Assembly: GCA_963978895.1 (NCBI GenBank)
Contig: OZ022242.1
Span: 29,201,806 to 29,265,805, forward strand
Reading direction: 5' to 3'
Source: Erpobdella octoculata
Lineage: Eukaryota; Annelida; Clitellata; Hirudinida; Erpobdellidae
DNA length: 64,000 bases
Below, piece after piece: positions 47,346 through 58,757 of this stretch (position 1 is its first letter; each line of letters starts with the position of its first letter). The notes under the pieces are model-generated. The model saw only the letters and a program-made list of their open reading frames with translations. It did not search any database and was not told where the DNA came from. Made by a program: the position numbers and the translations under genes.

Positions 47346-47518
47346 TGCAACATAAAAACACATAAAAAATTTTGTTCTCTGATCTGAATTCAGAGTTGTT
47401 TTTTTGTGCCAATTGGCATTGAAATTTACTGTGCAAAAGATAATTAAAATAAATTAATATTTAGAACTTTCTCAATGGCCTTTTAGTTTTACAAAAGTAG
47501 CATTATGCTCGAAAAAAT

Positions 47519-47700
47519 TTGTCAATTTTATCCCATGTTGTAAAGATACCATCTGGCACTGGACTGGCACAAGCAAAAGCAACCTTCCAGTTACTGACCA
47601 TATGGAATGTTGCAAATGATATTGTTGCTATGTGTTTTGACACAACAGCGTCAAACACGGGCATGCATCCTGCTAGTGAAGTTGATGGGAAAACATCTTC
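47519..47700 (+). pseudogene. hAT-like transposase fragment (FDTTASNTG motif)
   Basis: VVKIPSGTGLAQAKATFQLL and then AMCFDTTASNTG match a family of hAT-related transposases seen in many invertebrates, where FDTTASN carries a catalytic Asp. The frame degenerates into a GC-rich repeat. Sequence at 50.5-51.1 kb may be another part of the same protein, separated by later insertions. Confidence 0.55.
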
Positions 47701-47892
47701 TCTACTTTGCTTGCCGTCACCCAGGGTAAAAATTGCCGGGGGCTTCGGGGGTTTGACCCCCCTAGAGACACTTGGGGTCGGGTTTTGACCCCGCCTGACT
47801 CCCTCCAGCTTATCCTCATGCTAGTATTTTTAGATAATACAATCTATTTTTCATTTATACTTTAATGGTTTTTAACAAACAATTAAAATCAT

Positions 47893-49325
47893 GAGTTTGA
47901 GTTTGTTTATTCAATTATCAATACATACATTGAAAATCACACAAAAAAACAGAACAAAAAAAACAATAAGAATTAAATAGTCATTATAATAGCATGTATG
48001 ATTTATGAAGAGGTGCTGCATCAGGCCCCTCTGTGCTGACGAGTCATACTGCAATCAAAGTAGAGCGAGTTGATCTTTGAAGGCATTCACCGAACATGCG
48101 TCCACTGCTTCCTGCGTCAAGGAGTTCCAGCTGAAAGCTACTCGATTTGTGAAAAAGTGTTTTCGCTCTTCACATCCTTTAATTCTTTGTGGTAAAAGAA
48201 GGCAGTTGTGACCTCTCAAACAATAGGATCTGTTAGTTTGCCATGTGAGATGTTTTTGCAATACAAAAAAATCCACTTCATCAATATGAGCCAGTATTTT
48301 GTATTGTTGGATCAAATCGCATCTAACCCTACGTTCTTCAAGCGTGGTAATTCCAAGCTTCTGTAGTCTTTCTAAGTATGGAAAATGTTTGATTGTTGTA
48401 ATTATTTTTGTAACTCTGTGCTGGACCTTTTCGAGAGTATCAATGTCCCGGCTTAGATGAGGAGACCAAACTTGAACTGCATATTCGAGGTGTGGTCGAA
48501 TGTAGGCGTGGTATAATGTTTTCCAAAGATGGAGACTACGACTTCGGAATAATTTTATAAGTCTACCAAGAGTTCTATTAGCCAAGGCAGCCGCTGCATT
48601 CACTTGAGACCTTGCTTTGAGATCATCCGATACTAGAACACCAAGATCTCGTTCGACTGTCGTTACTTCTAAATTTTTTCTATTTCCATCTGGGTCTAAC
48701 ATAGAATAAATAAATTTTAATTTCTGATTGGTTCGTCCAACGTGCATAACTATGCATTTGTCAATGTTGAATGGCATCAACCATTTGTGTGACCACTGGA
48801 CTGCCTCATCTATATCGTTTTGGAGTCTGATACAGTCTTCCACAGATTTGATAATCCCAATGATTTTACTATCATCTGCAAAAAGTTTGATGTGTTGAGA
48901 TAATTTGTCAGGGAGGTCATTTATATAGAGCAAAAACAATAGAGGCCCAAGTACTGAGCCTTGCGGTACCCCACTCGTAACCTTTTTTCATCCTGAAGTA
49001 CAACTGTCGATCTGAACTCTCTGCTGACGATTGGTTAACCAAGATTCAATCCATTTGTAAAGAGAGCCCTGTATACCGTACGCTCTCAGTTTGTGCAATA
49101 AACACCGATGTGGGACTTTGTCAAAAGCTTTCGCAAAATCTGTGTAGACAACATCCACAGAAACACCAAGATGAACACTTTCTGTCAGAATGTCGCGGGC
49201 TTCCAGTAAGCTGCTTACGCATCCTTTTTTTCTTACAAATCCGTGTTGACTTTTAGTTATTAGGTTATTCATAGTGCAGAAAGACATGATTTGCTCGTGA
49301 ATAAACTTTTCGCATACTTTGCAAA
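47893..49325 (-). mobile_element. CR1-like LINE, 5'-truncated, one internal stop
   Basis: Minus strand: KSQHGFVRKKGCVSSLL, YTDFAKAFDKVPH, then a TGA at 48,988, SGVPQGSVLGPLLFLLYIND, KLFADDSKIIG (FADD), GVLVSDDLK and the C-terminal ERRVRCDLIQQYKIL. Only one stop interrupts about 400 codons. The 3' UTR ends AATAAACAAACTCAAACTCA. The endonuclease and early RT are missing. Confidence 0.9.
48055..48987 (-). pseudogene. CR1-like RT palm to C-terminus (open part)
   Basis: About 310 codons are open after the TGA, covering VPQGS through the maturase-like thumb region and ending NAFKDQLALL. The open length suggests a relatively recent insertion. The catalytic FADD is present. The upstream portion (48988-49287) is in the same frame before the stop. 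Confidence 0.88.
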
Positions 49326-49580
49326 GTACGGAAGTTAATAATGTAAACGAGATTTATAATTATTTGCGTTACTAATTAATTGCTTACAGTAATTTAACTT
49401 TTAAACGAAATTCAATAATTTGAAATTTTCATTTCCTGCTATTCTCCGCCTCTTCGTGGTCTGCTTTATTATTATTATTATTAATATTAGATACAAAAAC
49501 GTTTTTGATTAAATACAAATTTTATGAACTAAATTGATTTTCAATCGAATCATTGATAATGAAAAGATCAAAACAAACTA

Positions 49581-49843
49581 CCGTATTTTTTCGCATATAG
49601 CTCGCGTACGCAGATAACGCGCCCCCGCAGATAACGCGCGTTTGTATAAAAGTTTGGTATACCGCGCACACGAATATAACGCGCATATGTATGTAAATTC
49701 TGGTATAACGCACACGCATATAACGCGCTAAAGGGTCCATGCTATGTAAAACCGCATATAACGCGCACACGCATATAACGCGCCTTAGGAGAGCGCGGTA
49801 TGTAAAAACGCATATAACGCGCGCGTTATATGCGAAAAAATAC
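49581..49843. mobile_element. MITE of repeated ATAACGCGC units, copy 2
   Basis: Identical to the copy at 34,149 except for one substitution (GCGCGCG to GCTCGCG) and loss of the final GG at the right end. TA precedes the left end. Confidence 0.85.
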
Positions 49844-50080
49844 ACTCTGGATTTTAGTGCTAAAAAGTAAGTTACTTTAATTTTCAATTAATCCATTTGT
49901 ATGGTTTTGCAATCTTACCTAATTAAATCAAATGGGTTTAAATGACAATGGTTATTTAGTAGCCAAATAAAACTATTTTCTGGGTGGTATGTAAAAATCA
50001 GAGCTTCGGAACAATTATTCTGAACAATTTACTCTTATACTAGTGGGGTACCCGGCATTGCTCGGGGTTTTCTCTCGCAC

Positions 50081-50160
50081 CCAGTGGCGTAGAAATGGGG
50101 GGCGGACGGGGCAAATGCCCCAGGCGGCACTCAGGAGGGGGCGGCAAAATTGAAATCCTG
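50081..50160. mobile_element. hAT-like end fragment after a Helitron-like start
   Basis: GTGGGGTACCCGGCATTGCTC (20-odd bp, from 50,043) is a repeat start seen in Helitron-like families of many invertebrates. CAGTGGCGTAGAAATGGGG then gives a hAT-type end with G/C-rich inner sequence. Partner ends are not found. Confidence 0.35.
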
Positions 50161-50469
50161 AAAAAAGTGACTCGACCTTTTTACATAAATGGAGGAAAAA
50201 CTTTTAAAGAGTCGAATTTTTGCACACAACTAAAATCATTCATCTTAGACTCACTGTATTTCATGCAAATACAGTTATTCAAACTAATTTTCATGCTTAT
50301 ACACAGACATAGAGTTTACGGCTGTTAACGCAATTCCTTTCATCATTATTAGAGAACGTTACAGCCCCGTCCCATATTTACACTCTCACATAAGCCCACT
50401 ATCAAACCCACACAGACTTTTTGCAAAAACGCCTGCTTCATCCCGTGCAATAATCACTTAATCACAGCT

Positions 50470-51100
50470 TGAATTTAGCAGGTGTCCATTCTGCCTGCCT
50501 TGCTGCAAATGCTTCTACCTTCTTTGGCACGGTTGAAAAAGTGTTTGTTTTTTCTTCATCTTGAAGAATAATGTTACATTGACTGTTAAACGATACTCGG
50601 TAGAGTGCAAGATATGATGCTGTTGCTGTTCTTCATAGTAAAATAGAAAAAGTGATCAGAGCCGTGGAGGAACTCCGTTATGGCCAGTCAGAGAACATGG
50701 AGACAAGAGGTGATGCCGGGTGCTTTTTAGCAACTATTCTGACCTACAATTTCGTTGCGTATCTTCAATTCTGGATGCGAGTACTGAATGAGATTAACGA
50801 CTCACAGAAGTACTAACAAACTCGTGGCCTAGGACTTGATGTCTGTGCATCAAAGATGCAGTCGCTCTTGTTTTTCCTGGCAGAAGAGAGAGATTCTGTT
50901 GTTTTAGAGGCTCATGCTGCAGCTGTTGCGTTTTGTGAGGAAATGAATATTCCCATGGAAAGACGAATAAGGAAGAAGAAACGCTTGTCTGGAAAAGAGA
51001 CAACAGATAAAGGACTGACTATGCAACAGGAAATGCGAATGGAACACCTTGAAGTGATGGATCACAAAAACCGTCCTCTAATGACTTTCAATGTTGTGTG
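50470..51100 (+). pseudogene. hAT-like transposase, decayed central and C-terminal part
   Basis: In shifting frames: GVHSACLAANASTFFGTVEK, VKRYSVECK, then IEKVIRAVEELRYG and a long stretch ending FCEEMNIPMERRIRKKKRLS. This is the order found in ZMYM1-like hAT transposases (FFG..., a target WSAR block, then CEEMDI...RRIRKKKR). Several frame changes and stops are present. Confidence 0.55.
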
Positions 51101-51565
51101 AAAATTGCATACCATCGGATGAATGGTGTAGCAATGCTCTCGGTCGTTTCCCCGCTCCCGGTCGCTTTCCCACCCCCGCTTGCCAGGCGCGGTCCTACCA
51201 TTTGGGATGCTGGGGATGCATCCCCCCACCAGCCGCAGAGCTCAATTTTTTTTCAATAAAGTTAAACGTACACCAAAACTCCCCCCAAACCCCAACTATC
51301 TATATAAACTAGATTGTTATGAATTATGAAGAAATCTGTGGGCATCAACAATGCGCAATTAATATCTCATTACTATACCTAAGTAAGATATGCTTGACAA
51401 ACCGAAGGCGATTATGTCCTGCCAACTAGCATCTTATAAATGAGGATATCCAGCTAAGGCGATTCTCATGCAGTTTTCAGTTGTTTTTGGGTTTTCTATT
51501 CTTCGTTGTTTCCTGGCTTTATTCGTTTAAAAATTTTAAAGAAAAATTGAGTTCGTGCGAGTTTA

Positions 51566-51940
51566 GAACACCGTAGCACAGTGGTGAAAGTAGCTATGCT
51601 ATCATCCTGCCGTCGTGGGAATTTGTTCCGTTGAGCAAGGAATTTACTCACATTGGTCAGGCCAACTCAGCCTTTCATCATTCACTGGTCGATAAATGAG
51701 TACCAGTTTCACGACTGGGGTGTAATAGGGTTCGGCACATTACGATTTCGGAGACACGTGCGGGTGGCAGGTAACACTGTCCCAGATAGCTTGGAAGGTG
51801 TGGCCCACGCGAGGCCGTCCGTACTCAACGTGCGGCGTTCCGTTCCGACGTGCCGTTGGCTAACAGGGAATATGCGCATGAGGCCCATTCATTCTTGCCA
51901 TCGGTCATTTTAAATGCGTTTTAAACCGATAAAAATGAGT
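51566..51940 (+). mobile_element. tRNA-derived SINE
   Basis: The head CCGTAGCACAGTGGTGAAAG resembles a pol III A box (tRNA-like GTAGCNCAGTGGT). A B-box-like GGGAATTTGTTCC follows about 40 bp on. The body contains GGTCGATAAATGAGTACCAG, a block found in tRNA-related SINEs of several invertebrates. It ends near ATAAAAATGAGTTTGAG. It is GC-richer than its flanks. It is not a functional tRNA: no acceptor stem closes. Confidence 0.65.
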
Positions 51941-52098
51941 TTGAGTTGATCGTGATATGGATGCAAGATAATTTATCAATACATTTTTGAATAAATGTAA
52001 AAATACAGAATAATTAATTTTGTTAGAGTTGGCATTCTTGTGGTTCATGTGTTGCAGCCACTGAGCGTAGAAAAAAAGAGGGGAGAGAGAGTGAATAA

Positions 52099-52434
<336 letters not shown>

Positions 52435-52810
52435 TTATTCATGGAACTCTATATACATACTGGAATGGAAACTCAAAATGCGCACGTACAAGTTGATACC
52501 GCTCGTTGCGTGTGCGTTGCGTGTGCGCTGCAGCTAGTAGCCTGTACCAACCATTAATAACACGAAAGTGGTAGTCAAATCTCATATTTATTAGATACCA
52601 AAAACATTTAGCACATTATTTAAACGAAAGAAAACTAATATATACAAAGATATAAAAACAAATAGCAGCAAGAGATGATAAAAAAAGCATTATTTTGAAC
52701 TTTACAACAACTATTTGATGATTTAATAATAATAATAATATATTATTTATTATTGGAAGATATTTACACAAATAGAAGCAGATGGCAGAAATGTATAATC
52801 TAAATTTAAA

Positions 52811-53281
52811 TCAACAGTTTGTTAATTTGTCAATTTTTCTCTTTCTTGAAAAATTTCTTGTGTTGCTATCAGCTTTGTTTGAAAAGTCTTTAATCAAGTT
52901 CTTGGCAACGCAATTGAAAAATCTTGCTGAAATTAAATTTTTCAGATCATGGCCTTTTGTACACAAACCCACATCAATTTGACTGAGTCTGCTGCCATCC
53001 ATATACAAAGACCTGTCAATGATCTTGCAAAAAAGTAGACGTTGTGATGGAGAAGTGAGAAAACAATTCATGAGGTTCTTGGACAACTTTATTTCTTCGA
53101 AGACCTGCCAACAGTGAACCATAATCAGAAATGTATATTGTGAAGGACGGGTCAAACCTCCACAATTGATTTCTTCAAAAAAATCAGAGGATCTGTGTTC
53201 TATTGAATTATCAAGTTCGAGAGGTTCCAGATGTCGTTCTTCAAGAATATCTGAACAATCGTTACATTTTTTGAGGCGTAC
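52811..53281 (-). CDS. second frame of P-like transposon, copy 2
   Basis: Same P-transposase-like C-terminal frame as at 28.2-28.65 kb, with GGLTRPSQYTFLI and the basic RNFSRKRKIDKL end. The ATG-initiated part (114 aa) is identical in both copies. Confidence 0.6.
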   Translation of the reverse strand, partial: VRLKKCNDCSDILEERHLEPLELDNSIEHRSSDFFEEINCGGLTRPSQYTFLIMVHCWQVFEEIKLSKNLMNCFLTSPSQRLLFCKIIDRSLYMDGSRLSQIDVGLCTKGHDLKNLISARFFNCVAKNLIKDFSNKADSNTRNFSRKRKIDKLTNC

Positions 53282-54018
53282 TATTGCTCAGGCCAGTTTT
53301 TTATATATGCCATTAAATTAATAAGTTGTGACATAGCCTGCAAGTTTTTTAAAATGAGATGTCTGTATTGTGATGCCGGAAGGATCTTATCTTTGATTCG
53401 TACAACCAAACTATGGTTGTTGCTAATAACAATACTGGCTGAAATTTGTGGCAAGTCTCTCTCAAGAACTACCATGTAAACAATAAGTTTATCTTCAACT
53501 ATGTCAACTTTAAACCCTCTAGGTGCAGTTTTATCACTCATCAGTTTTTCTGCAATTGATCGAATTGTTAAACTTGAGAGGTCATCTTCAGCCAGAAATA
53601 AGTTATTTTGAGCATCTAGTTTTTCAGCTTCAATTTCACGTCGAACAGAAGCTGTGGATTTACTTGTTGTTCTATGACTAATTTCTTTGGTGAGGTAATT
53701 GGGGGCATTTAGAAACTTTGATGGCACAGTGCTTCTCTTCAGACGTCTATCTTTCAGGTTCTGATCTTTACATTTTTTCTTCCTTCTTAACAATGTATCT
53801 GTTCTCTCATATTCAAAATCATCGGGATGAAAATGCAAAGAACACAGTCTTGAAAATCGAGATGGAACCCAATCTTGTCTGGGATTAGCACGTACCCATT
53901 TGGCTAAAAGTTCTTTGTCATTCCACGGAACCAAATGAAAACTTACTTTTTCGTCACTTTCTTGATTTTTCTGACTATCATACCCGCTTCTGCAACCATA
54001 AGCAGCACATCGAACCAT
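53281..54018 (-). CDS. THAP-domain protein of the P-like transposon, copy 2
   Basis: 245 aa, identical to the protein at 27,443-28,180: THAP finger at residues 1-90 (MVRCAAYGC, CSLHF, STVPSKF). Identity at amino-acid level across two dispersed copies implies recent transposition or ongoing conversion. The stop overlaps the start of the next open frame region. Confidence 0.85.
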   Translation of the reverse strand: MVRCAAYGCRSGYDSQKNQESDEKVSFHLVPWNDKELLAKWVRANPRQDWVPSRFSRLCSLHFHPDDFEYERTDTLLRRKKKCKDQNLKDRRLKRSTVPSKFLNAPNYLTKEISHRTTSKSTASVRREIEAEKLDAQNNLFLAEDDLSSLTIRSIAEKLMSDKTAPRGFKVDIVEDKLIVYMVVLERDLPQISASIVISNNHSLVVRIKDKILPASQYRHLILKNLQAMSQLINLMAYIKNWPEQ

Positions 54019-54481
54019 TATCGCTACAAGGTGGTTGATGACGATTGATGATATTATATTATATTCCCTTATTCAGTAAAACCTATTTGCTAAGCTTATT
54101 TTTTAGGGAAATAGCATATTTATATAAATGATAAAAAATAATTATACGGCCAGTAATCCATATGTAAAGCTCGATATCACGATAATTATACGGTCAGTAA
54201 TCCAAATGTAAAGCGATTAAAACAGATAAAAAATATATAATTATTTGAATGTAATCCAGTACTAATCCAATAAAAATACTGTATAATATATATGAATAAT
54301 ACGAGTCACAAACGATAAATTTTCACAACAGCAAGCACGCGCTCGATATCACAACAAATAAGAAATAGCTCGGTTAGCTGTTAGGCATCATGTTGTACGG
54401 GCTGACGCGCAGCTAGTGCTTGGATTCCATTCCAGTATGTATATAGAGTTCCATGCATTATTACCTCCTTCTTAATTCTGT

Positions 54482-55736
54482 TCATCCCGAACAGCATAGT
54501 CGCTTTTGCGAAATGCGACTCGGCCATGAACACCAAAATACCTTGATCTTTACTCGTGGCTTTGACCGCAATTCGCAAACAACATGGTCAAGTCTCTTGA
54601 CCGTTTGATACAGTTTCTTCCAGTTCTTCTTTGGCTCATCAACAGAGTCTTTCTTTGGCTCATCGTCGCCATTTCTGCACGGTTCATCACAGCCTTTTTT
54701 GCATGCTTCGTCCTGAACATCTTTGCACGGTTTATCGGAATTGTCTGCTTTTTCTTCTTCCTTCACATCTTTTAGATCTTTCTCAAGAAACTCTTCAAAA
54801 GGTTTTTTGAAAACACGTTCCATAAATCCAATAAATCTCTTCATCAAACTGTTATTTGATTTTACCATGACTCTTAGTCTATCTGATCTAGAATCCTCTG
54901 TGGATTCATCTGATTTAGAACCCTCGGTACCGTTCTCTGTTCTTGGCTCATCTTTTTCAGAGTTTTTGCTTGCTGCATTGCTATTGTTGTTTTGGAGATG
55001 TTCATCGCCGTCATCTTTGTTTTCTTCCAGCTACAATCGAACGTTTTCTTTTCACATTCCAACTCGGCTCTCTCATCGGTGTCAACTTTCGTATCGTCCA
55101 GCGGATCTTTCTTCAAATATTCGCCATCGTCTCGCAAATCAATGTCTTCTTTTTTTGTCAAATTAGCTTTGACGTATTTCTCGATTGGAGTTTCGTCCGT
55201 TTTTAAATCCTTAGTTGCTTCATCCGAGTTAGATTCGTCACTAAAATCTGACCCTGAATATTCGGTGCCGTCGTCTGTTATGGAGGCTTCCGTTTCAGAA
55301 CCGTCGCTGTATGGGTAAAAGCCATCGCTGTTATTGCCATTATTAAAATCATCATCAGCACTTTCATCTTCATCGTTTTGCATTTTGTTTGTTCATCTTG
55401 TACATTCTTGCATGGTTCATCATGTATATTTTTGCATGGTTCATCTTGACCGTCTTTTTTGTTTCCGCAATTGTTTGTGTCACCATTGAGGAGTTCAAGA
55501 AATTTCTTCCTTTCTTGCTGTGCTGCTCTGATTTCCTCCGCCATTTTATTCAGAGCCTTCAACAATTCATTTTCTACTTCGAACTCATACTCTTCCGGAT
55601 TAAACCCATTGTCTTCCAATGACGTCCGGAGGCGGTACACGAGCTCAGACTTTCTTCCTTTATCACTGAGCTCTCGTTTTCTAAGTTCCCGCCTCAACTC
55701 GAGTATCAAGAGCTCATCCAATGCTTTCAAAACCAT
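54482..55736 (-). pseudogene. SAP-domain gag of the LTR element, frame-shifted
   Basis: It starts MVLKALDELLILELRRELR, with a SAP motif over about residues 8-45 (LRRELRKRELSDKGRKSELV), the helix-extension-helix DNA-binding fold. An amphipathic helix then follows (ENELLKALNKMAEEIRAA). Next come repeated DEPCKN-type units (GQDEPCKNIHDEPCKN), an acidic region (DEDESADDDFNNGNN) and more DEPC/DEPK units (CDEPCRNGDDEPKKDSVDE). Two -1 frame changes (near 55,385 and 55,045) break it, or the first may be a programmed shift at ACAAACAAAATG. There is no CCHC knuckle. The gag identity is inferred from position after the primer site. Confidence 0.65.
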
Positions 55737-55762
55737 TCTTATATCCCACTTCTGATCACCAA

Positions 55763-55951
55763 TGTTACGATATCACCAAATCGTATACCGGGCTCAATAG
55801 AATGGTTTTACAGTTTATTGGAAAACAATAAATGAAGCTTTGTTACGGCTATTTAAACCTTCAAATCTCTTAATAATGATAAATAATTAATGTCCCTAAT
55901 AAATGTAAGGTTTATCAATAGGAAATTGATTATTAAACCAGTGATATTACA
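55763..55951 (-). repeat. 5' LTR of the SAP-gag element
   Basis: 189 bp, transcribed leftward; followed on the minus strand by TGGTGATCAGAAGTGGG and the gag start at 55,736. Confidence 0.88.
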
Positions 55952-56885
55952 TTATTATATATAGTTCAAATATCACTGACTGAATGGCTGACTCATCACG
56001 AAATCGCAAAAACCACTGAACGGATTGTAATGAAATTTGGGACATATCTTTTAGGTGTCTTTTTAGGTATCTTTTAGTTTTAGGTGCTCATTAAGAAAGG
56101 GTTTTGAAAAATTCGGCCTGGATCGCCTTATTTCAAAGAATATACAATGCGTAACAAAACATATATTAAAACGCGTCGTGGGTGGGTAAAATGCAGACCG
56201 CGGACTTATATTTAAATAAATGTTAACGAAAAATTTTGAAATTTTTTGTTATTTTATTTATTAATAATAATTAAAACTAAAATTCAACCAAATACGTTAT
56301 TTATTGAATCTTGGTTATTTATTAAGCCGAATAGTTTCGGTTGATAAGGTTACGATTTTTTTTCATTATATGAATTAAATGTTAACGAAAAATTTATAAA
56401 ATTTTATATTTTATTTATTAACAATTTAATATAAATACATATTCACAACTAAAATTCAACCGAATACGTTTTTTACTGAATCTTGGTTATTTTTTTTAAT
56501 AGTTAAATAGTTTTGGTTGCTAAGGTGACGAGTTTTTTCATGCATGAAACGCGTCGGGGTTGCGTAATAAAATTCAAATCGGTATTTGCGTAAAAAAATT
56601 CAAATCGGTAATTGCGTAATAAAATTCAAATTTTGTCTACGTAACAACGTTTGAAGGCTTCATGCAAGTTTTAGCTAGTTTTAGCAAATTTATTTACGTT
56701 TTATGGGCTAAAAGAAGTTAGGAAATAATTAAAAAGAGAAAATGAGCGCGAGCGAGAAAGGGAAATGAGCGAGAACGGGAGAGCAATCGCCTGAATTATC
56801 GAGATATAAACGGCTCAAATCAAAATAATTTCTTTAAAAAATTTATTTTTTATTTTTACTTGTTTAAGCAAAAATATAAACAATT
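55952..56885. repeat. Helitron-like dispersed repeat with internal subrepeats
   Basis: After TATATAG, the block ATCACTGACTGAATGGCTGAC and CGGATTGTAATGAAATTTGG is of the kind that starts Helitron-type repeats. Two diverged about 190-bp units follow, sharing GTTAACGAAAAATTT, AAAATTCAACC and TAGTTTTGGTTG. A purine-rich block (GAGCGCGAGCGAGAAAGGG) lies near its end. Non-coding. Confidence 0.5.
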
Positions 56886-57078
56886 TTTACAAACTTTTGT
56901 TTAGGTTACAATCTCTGTTTGTGTGTGTCTTTGTACGCAAATCTTGCAAGTAAAATTTAACCAGCTTTTTGACTAGCTAGGAAGCTGAAACTTTCAGCAT
57001 AGCTTCATATTCGATGACAATACATGATTCAATTAAAAAAAGTTTGTGTTAAAAAACTCGTTTTTTCCTTTACTTGTT
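56886..57078 (+). mobile_element. dispersed element ending TTTACTTGTT, copy 3
   Basis: Start TTTACAAACTTTTGTTTAGG, end hairpin plus TTTACTTGTT; slightly shorter than copy 1. Confidence 0.65.
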
Positions 57079-57089
57079 CATATCTGTAG

Positions 57090-57830
57090 TATTGTTGATT
57101 TTTAAGTAGCAGTTACTCTAAAAACCAATTAACCATATTTTCCACTCGCATTTGAGGTCCAAGACAATAAATTATTTAAATATGGTAACACATGTATATT
57201 TTTATTTTTTAAGAAAATTTTAAATACCAAATTTTGAAACATTTACATGTTTAGTTTTTCTTTTTTCTACCCCACATTTGAGGTCCTGGAAAAAAATATT
57301 CAAACATTGGTAAAACACGTATATCTTTATTTTTCGAGTAAATACTAAATACTAATTTTTACATCAGTAGTACTTACAGTTTTTAAGTAGCAGTCATTCT
57401 TATAAACAAATAACCTTATTTTCCATCTCACATTTGAGGCCCCGAAAATTAAATTTTCAAAAAATGGTGAAATACGTATATTTTTATTTTTTGAATGGAT
57501 ACTAAATACTAATTTTTATATCTGTAGCAATTACAGTTTTTGAGTAGCGGTTATTTAAAAAAACAAATAACCCTATTTCCACCCCACATTTGAGGTCCCG
57601 GAAACAATATTTTCAAAAAATAGTGAAACACGTATTTTTCTATTTTTTAAGAAGAATCAGGAGCAAAATTTTCAAAAATCCTTTCTTAGTGGGTGCTTAC
57701 GCTATAAAAGTAATATAAGTCCCAAATTTCACGTTCCTAGGATGAGGCGTTTGAGCTCGTCGTTGATTATCAGTCAGTCGGTCAGTCAGTCAGGACATGT
57801 TCTTTTATATATATAGATAGATTTCAAAAC
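57090..57830 (+). repeat. CAGTCAGT-ended dispersed repeat with about 150-bp subunits
   Basis: Direct copy of the family at 1-401. Four imperfect subunits each contain CATTTGAGGTCC(C)GG-like and ATGGTGAAA/CACGTAT blocks. It closes with GGATGAGGCGTTTGAGCTCG and CAGTCAGT units. Confidence 0.7.
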
Positions 57831-58208
57831 TTTCACATTTTTAGATTCTGAGGCCCCCAAAACATGAACTACCGAAAAAATGGTCAAACACGTGTATTTT
57901 TATGTTTACAAAACTTTTTTTTAGGTTACAATCTTTGTTTGTGTGTGTGTTTGTGTAGCTGTATGTGAGTGGTTTTCTCTCTACGCAAGTCAGTCGGTCA
58001 GTCAGTCAGGACATGTTCTTTTATATATATATAGATAGATTTCAAAACTTTCACATTTTTAGATTCTGAGGCCCCAAAACATGAACTACCGAAAAAATGG
58101 TCAAACACGTGTATTTTTATGTTTACAAAACTTTTTTTTAGGTTACAATCTTTGTTTGTGTGTGTGTGTGTGTGTTTGTGTAGCTGTATGTGAGTGGTTT
58201 TCTCTCTA
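57776..58208 (+). repeat. 216-bp tandem duplication
   Basis: CAGGACATGTTCTTTTATAT occurs at 57,791 and 58,007. The sequences between and after match through TTTTCTCTCTACGCAA, with a TG-run length difference. The second unit leads directly into copy 4 of the TTTACTTGTT family. Confidence 0.85.
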
Positions 58209-58405
58209 CGCAAATCTTGCAAGTAAAATTTAACCCACTTTTTGATTAGTTAGGAAGCTGAAACTTACAGCATAGCTTTATATTGGATGACAATACATGA
58301 TTCAATTAAAAAAACAACTTTATTTGAACATCTTTCGTATTTCTACATCGAATGTAATTGAAATAAAAGTTTGTGTTAAAAAACTCGTTTTTTCTTTTAC
58401 TTGTT
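58122..58405 (+). mobile_element. dispersed element ending TTTACTTGTT, copy 4
   Basis: Longest clear copy: TTTACAAAAC start, (TG)n, CTTGCAAGTAAAATTTAACC and the hairpin plus TTTACTTGTT end. Confidence 0.65.
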
Positions 58406-58543
58406 AAACATAATCTAAACACTTATTTTTAGGCTGATTGAATTTCGGGTTTTTGCAGTTTATTTTCTTTAGGCCAGATGCCCAGTAGAATGACCACCGT
58501 CTTTCGGGGGTGGTCTTTTCTTTTCTTTCGTTGACATTTGAAC

Positions 58544-58580
58544 CTTGATAATGGAGAGTAACTATGAAACGCGTCGCTAA
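58544..58580 (+). ncRNA. degenerate hammerhead-like motif of Penelope type
   Basis: CTTGATAATGG, a 7-nt loop, then CTATGAAACGCGTC. The segments ATGG and CTAT can pair as stem II (one G-U). The core departs from CUGAUGA, so activity is doubtful. Related TGATGA...GAAAC motifs are known in the terminal repeats of Penelope-like elements. Confidence 0.35.
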
Positions 58581-58672
58581 TATTATATGATGGATTTTAA
58601 CTCTAATTTTTAATTTGGTTGTTATATAACATGAATAGCGGTCAGTTGTTCGCTAGCCCTCGAATTCGAAGT

Positions 58673-58753
58673 GTTTTCAGGGAACTTGAATTTTTTTTAA
58701 CAAATTGGTTTTTGTTAAAAATTTGTTAAAAAAAATTCAAGTTCCCTGAAAAC
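58673..58753. repeat. 81-bp hairpin with 34-bp perfect arms
   Basis: The arms GTTTTCAGGGAACTTGAATT... and their exact complement surround a 13-nt T-rich loop. It sits directly beside the Penelope-like inverted repeat. Confidence 0.9.
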
Positions 58754-58757
58754 ATTT

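Larger units (their letters stand above)
52440..54455 (-). mobile_element. P-element-like THAP transposon, copy 2 (2,016 bp)
   Basis: Inverted copy of 27,006-29,021 with exactly the same length, the same 31-bp TIRs and a different 7-bp duplication CATTATT (52433-52439 and 54456-54462). Both encoded proteins are identical between the copies. Insertion at the edge of the 3' LTR of the SAP-gag element dates it after that element. Confidence 0.94.

Noticed and set aside
51566..51650. Functional tRNA gene
   Set aside because: A- and B-box-like motifs are present but no cloverleaf or acceptor stem closes; it is the head of a SINE.
54482..55736. A host SAP-domain gene such as a scaffold attachment factor
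   Set aside because: It lies exactly between paired LTRs with primer site and purine tract, and has frame breaks.
58673..58753. Rho-independent terminator
   Set aside because: Hairpin with T runs, but this is eukaryotic DNA and the structure adjoins a Penelope-like terminal repeat.
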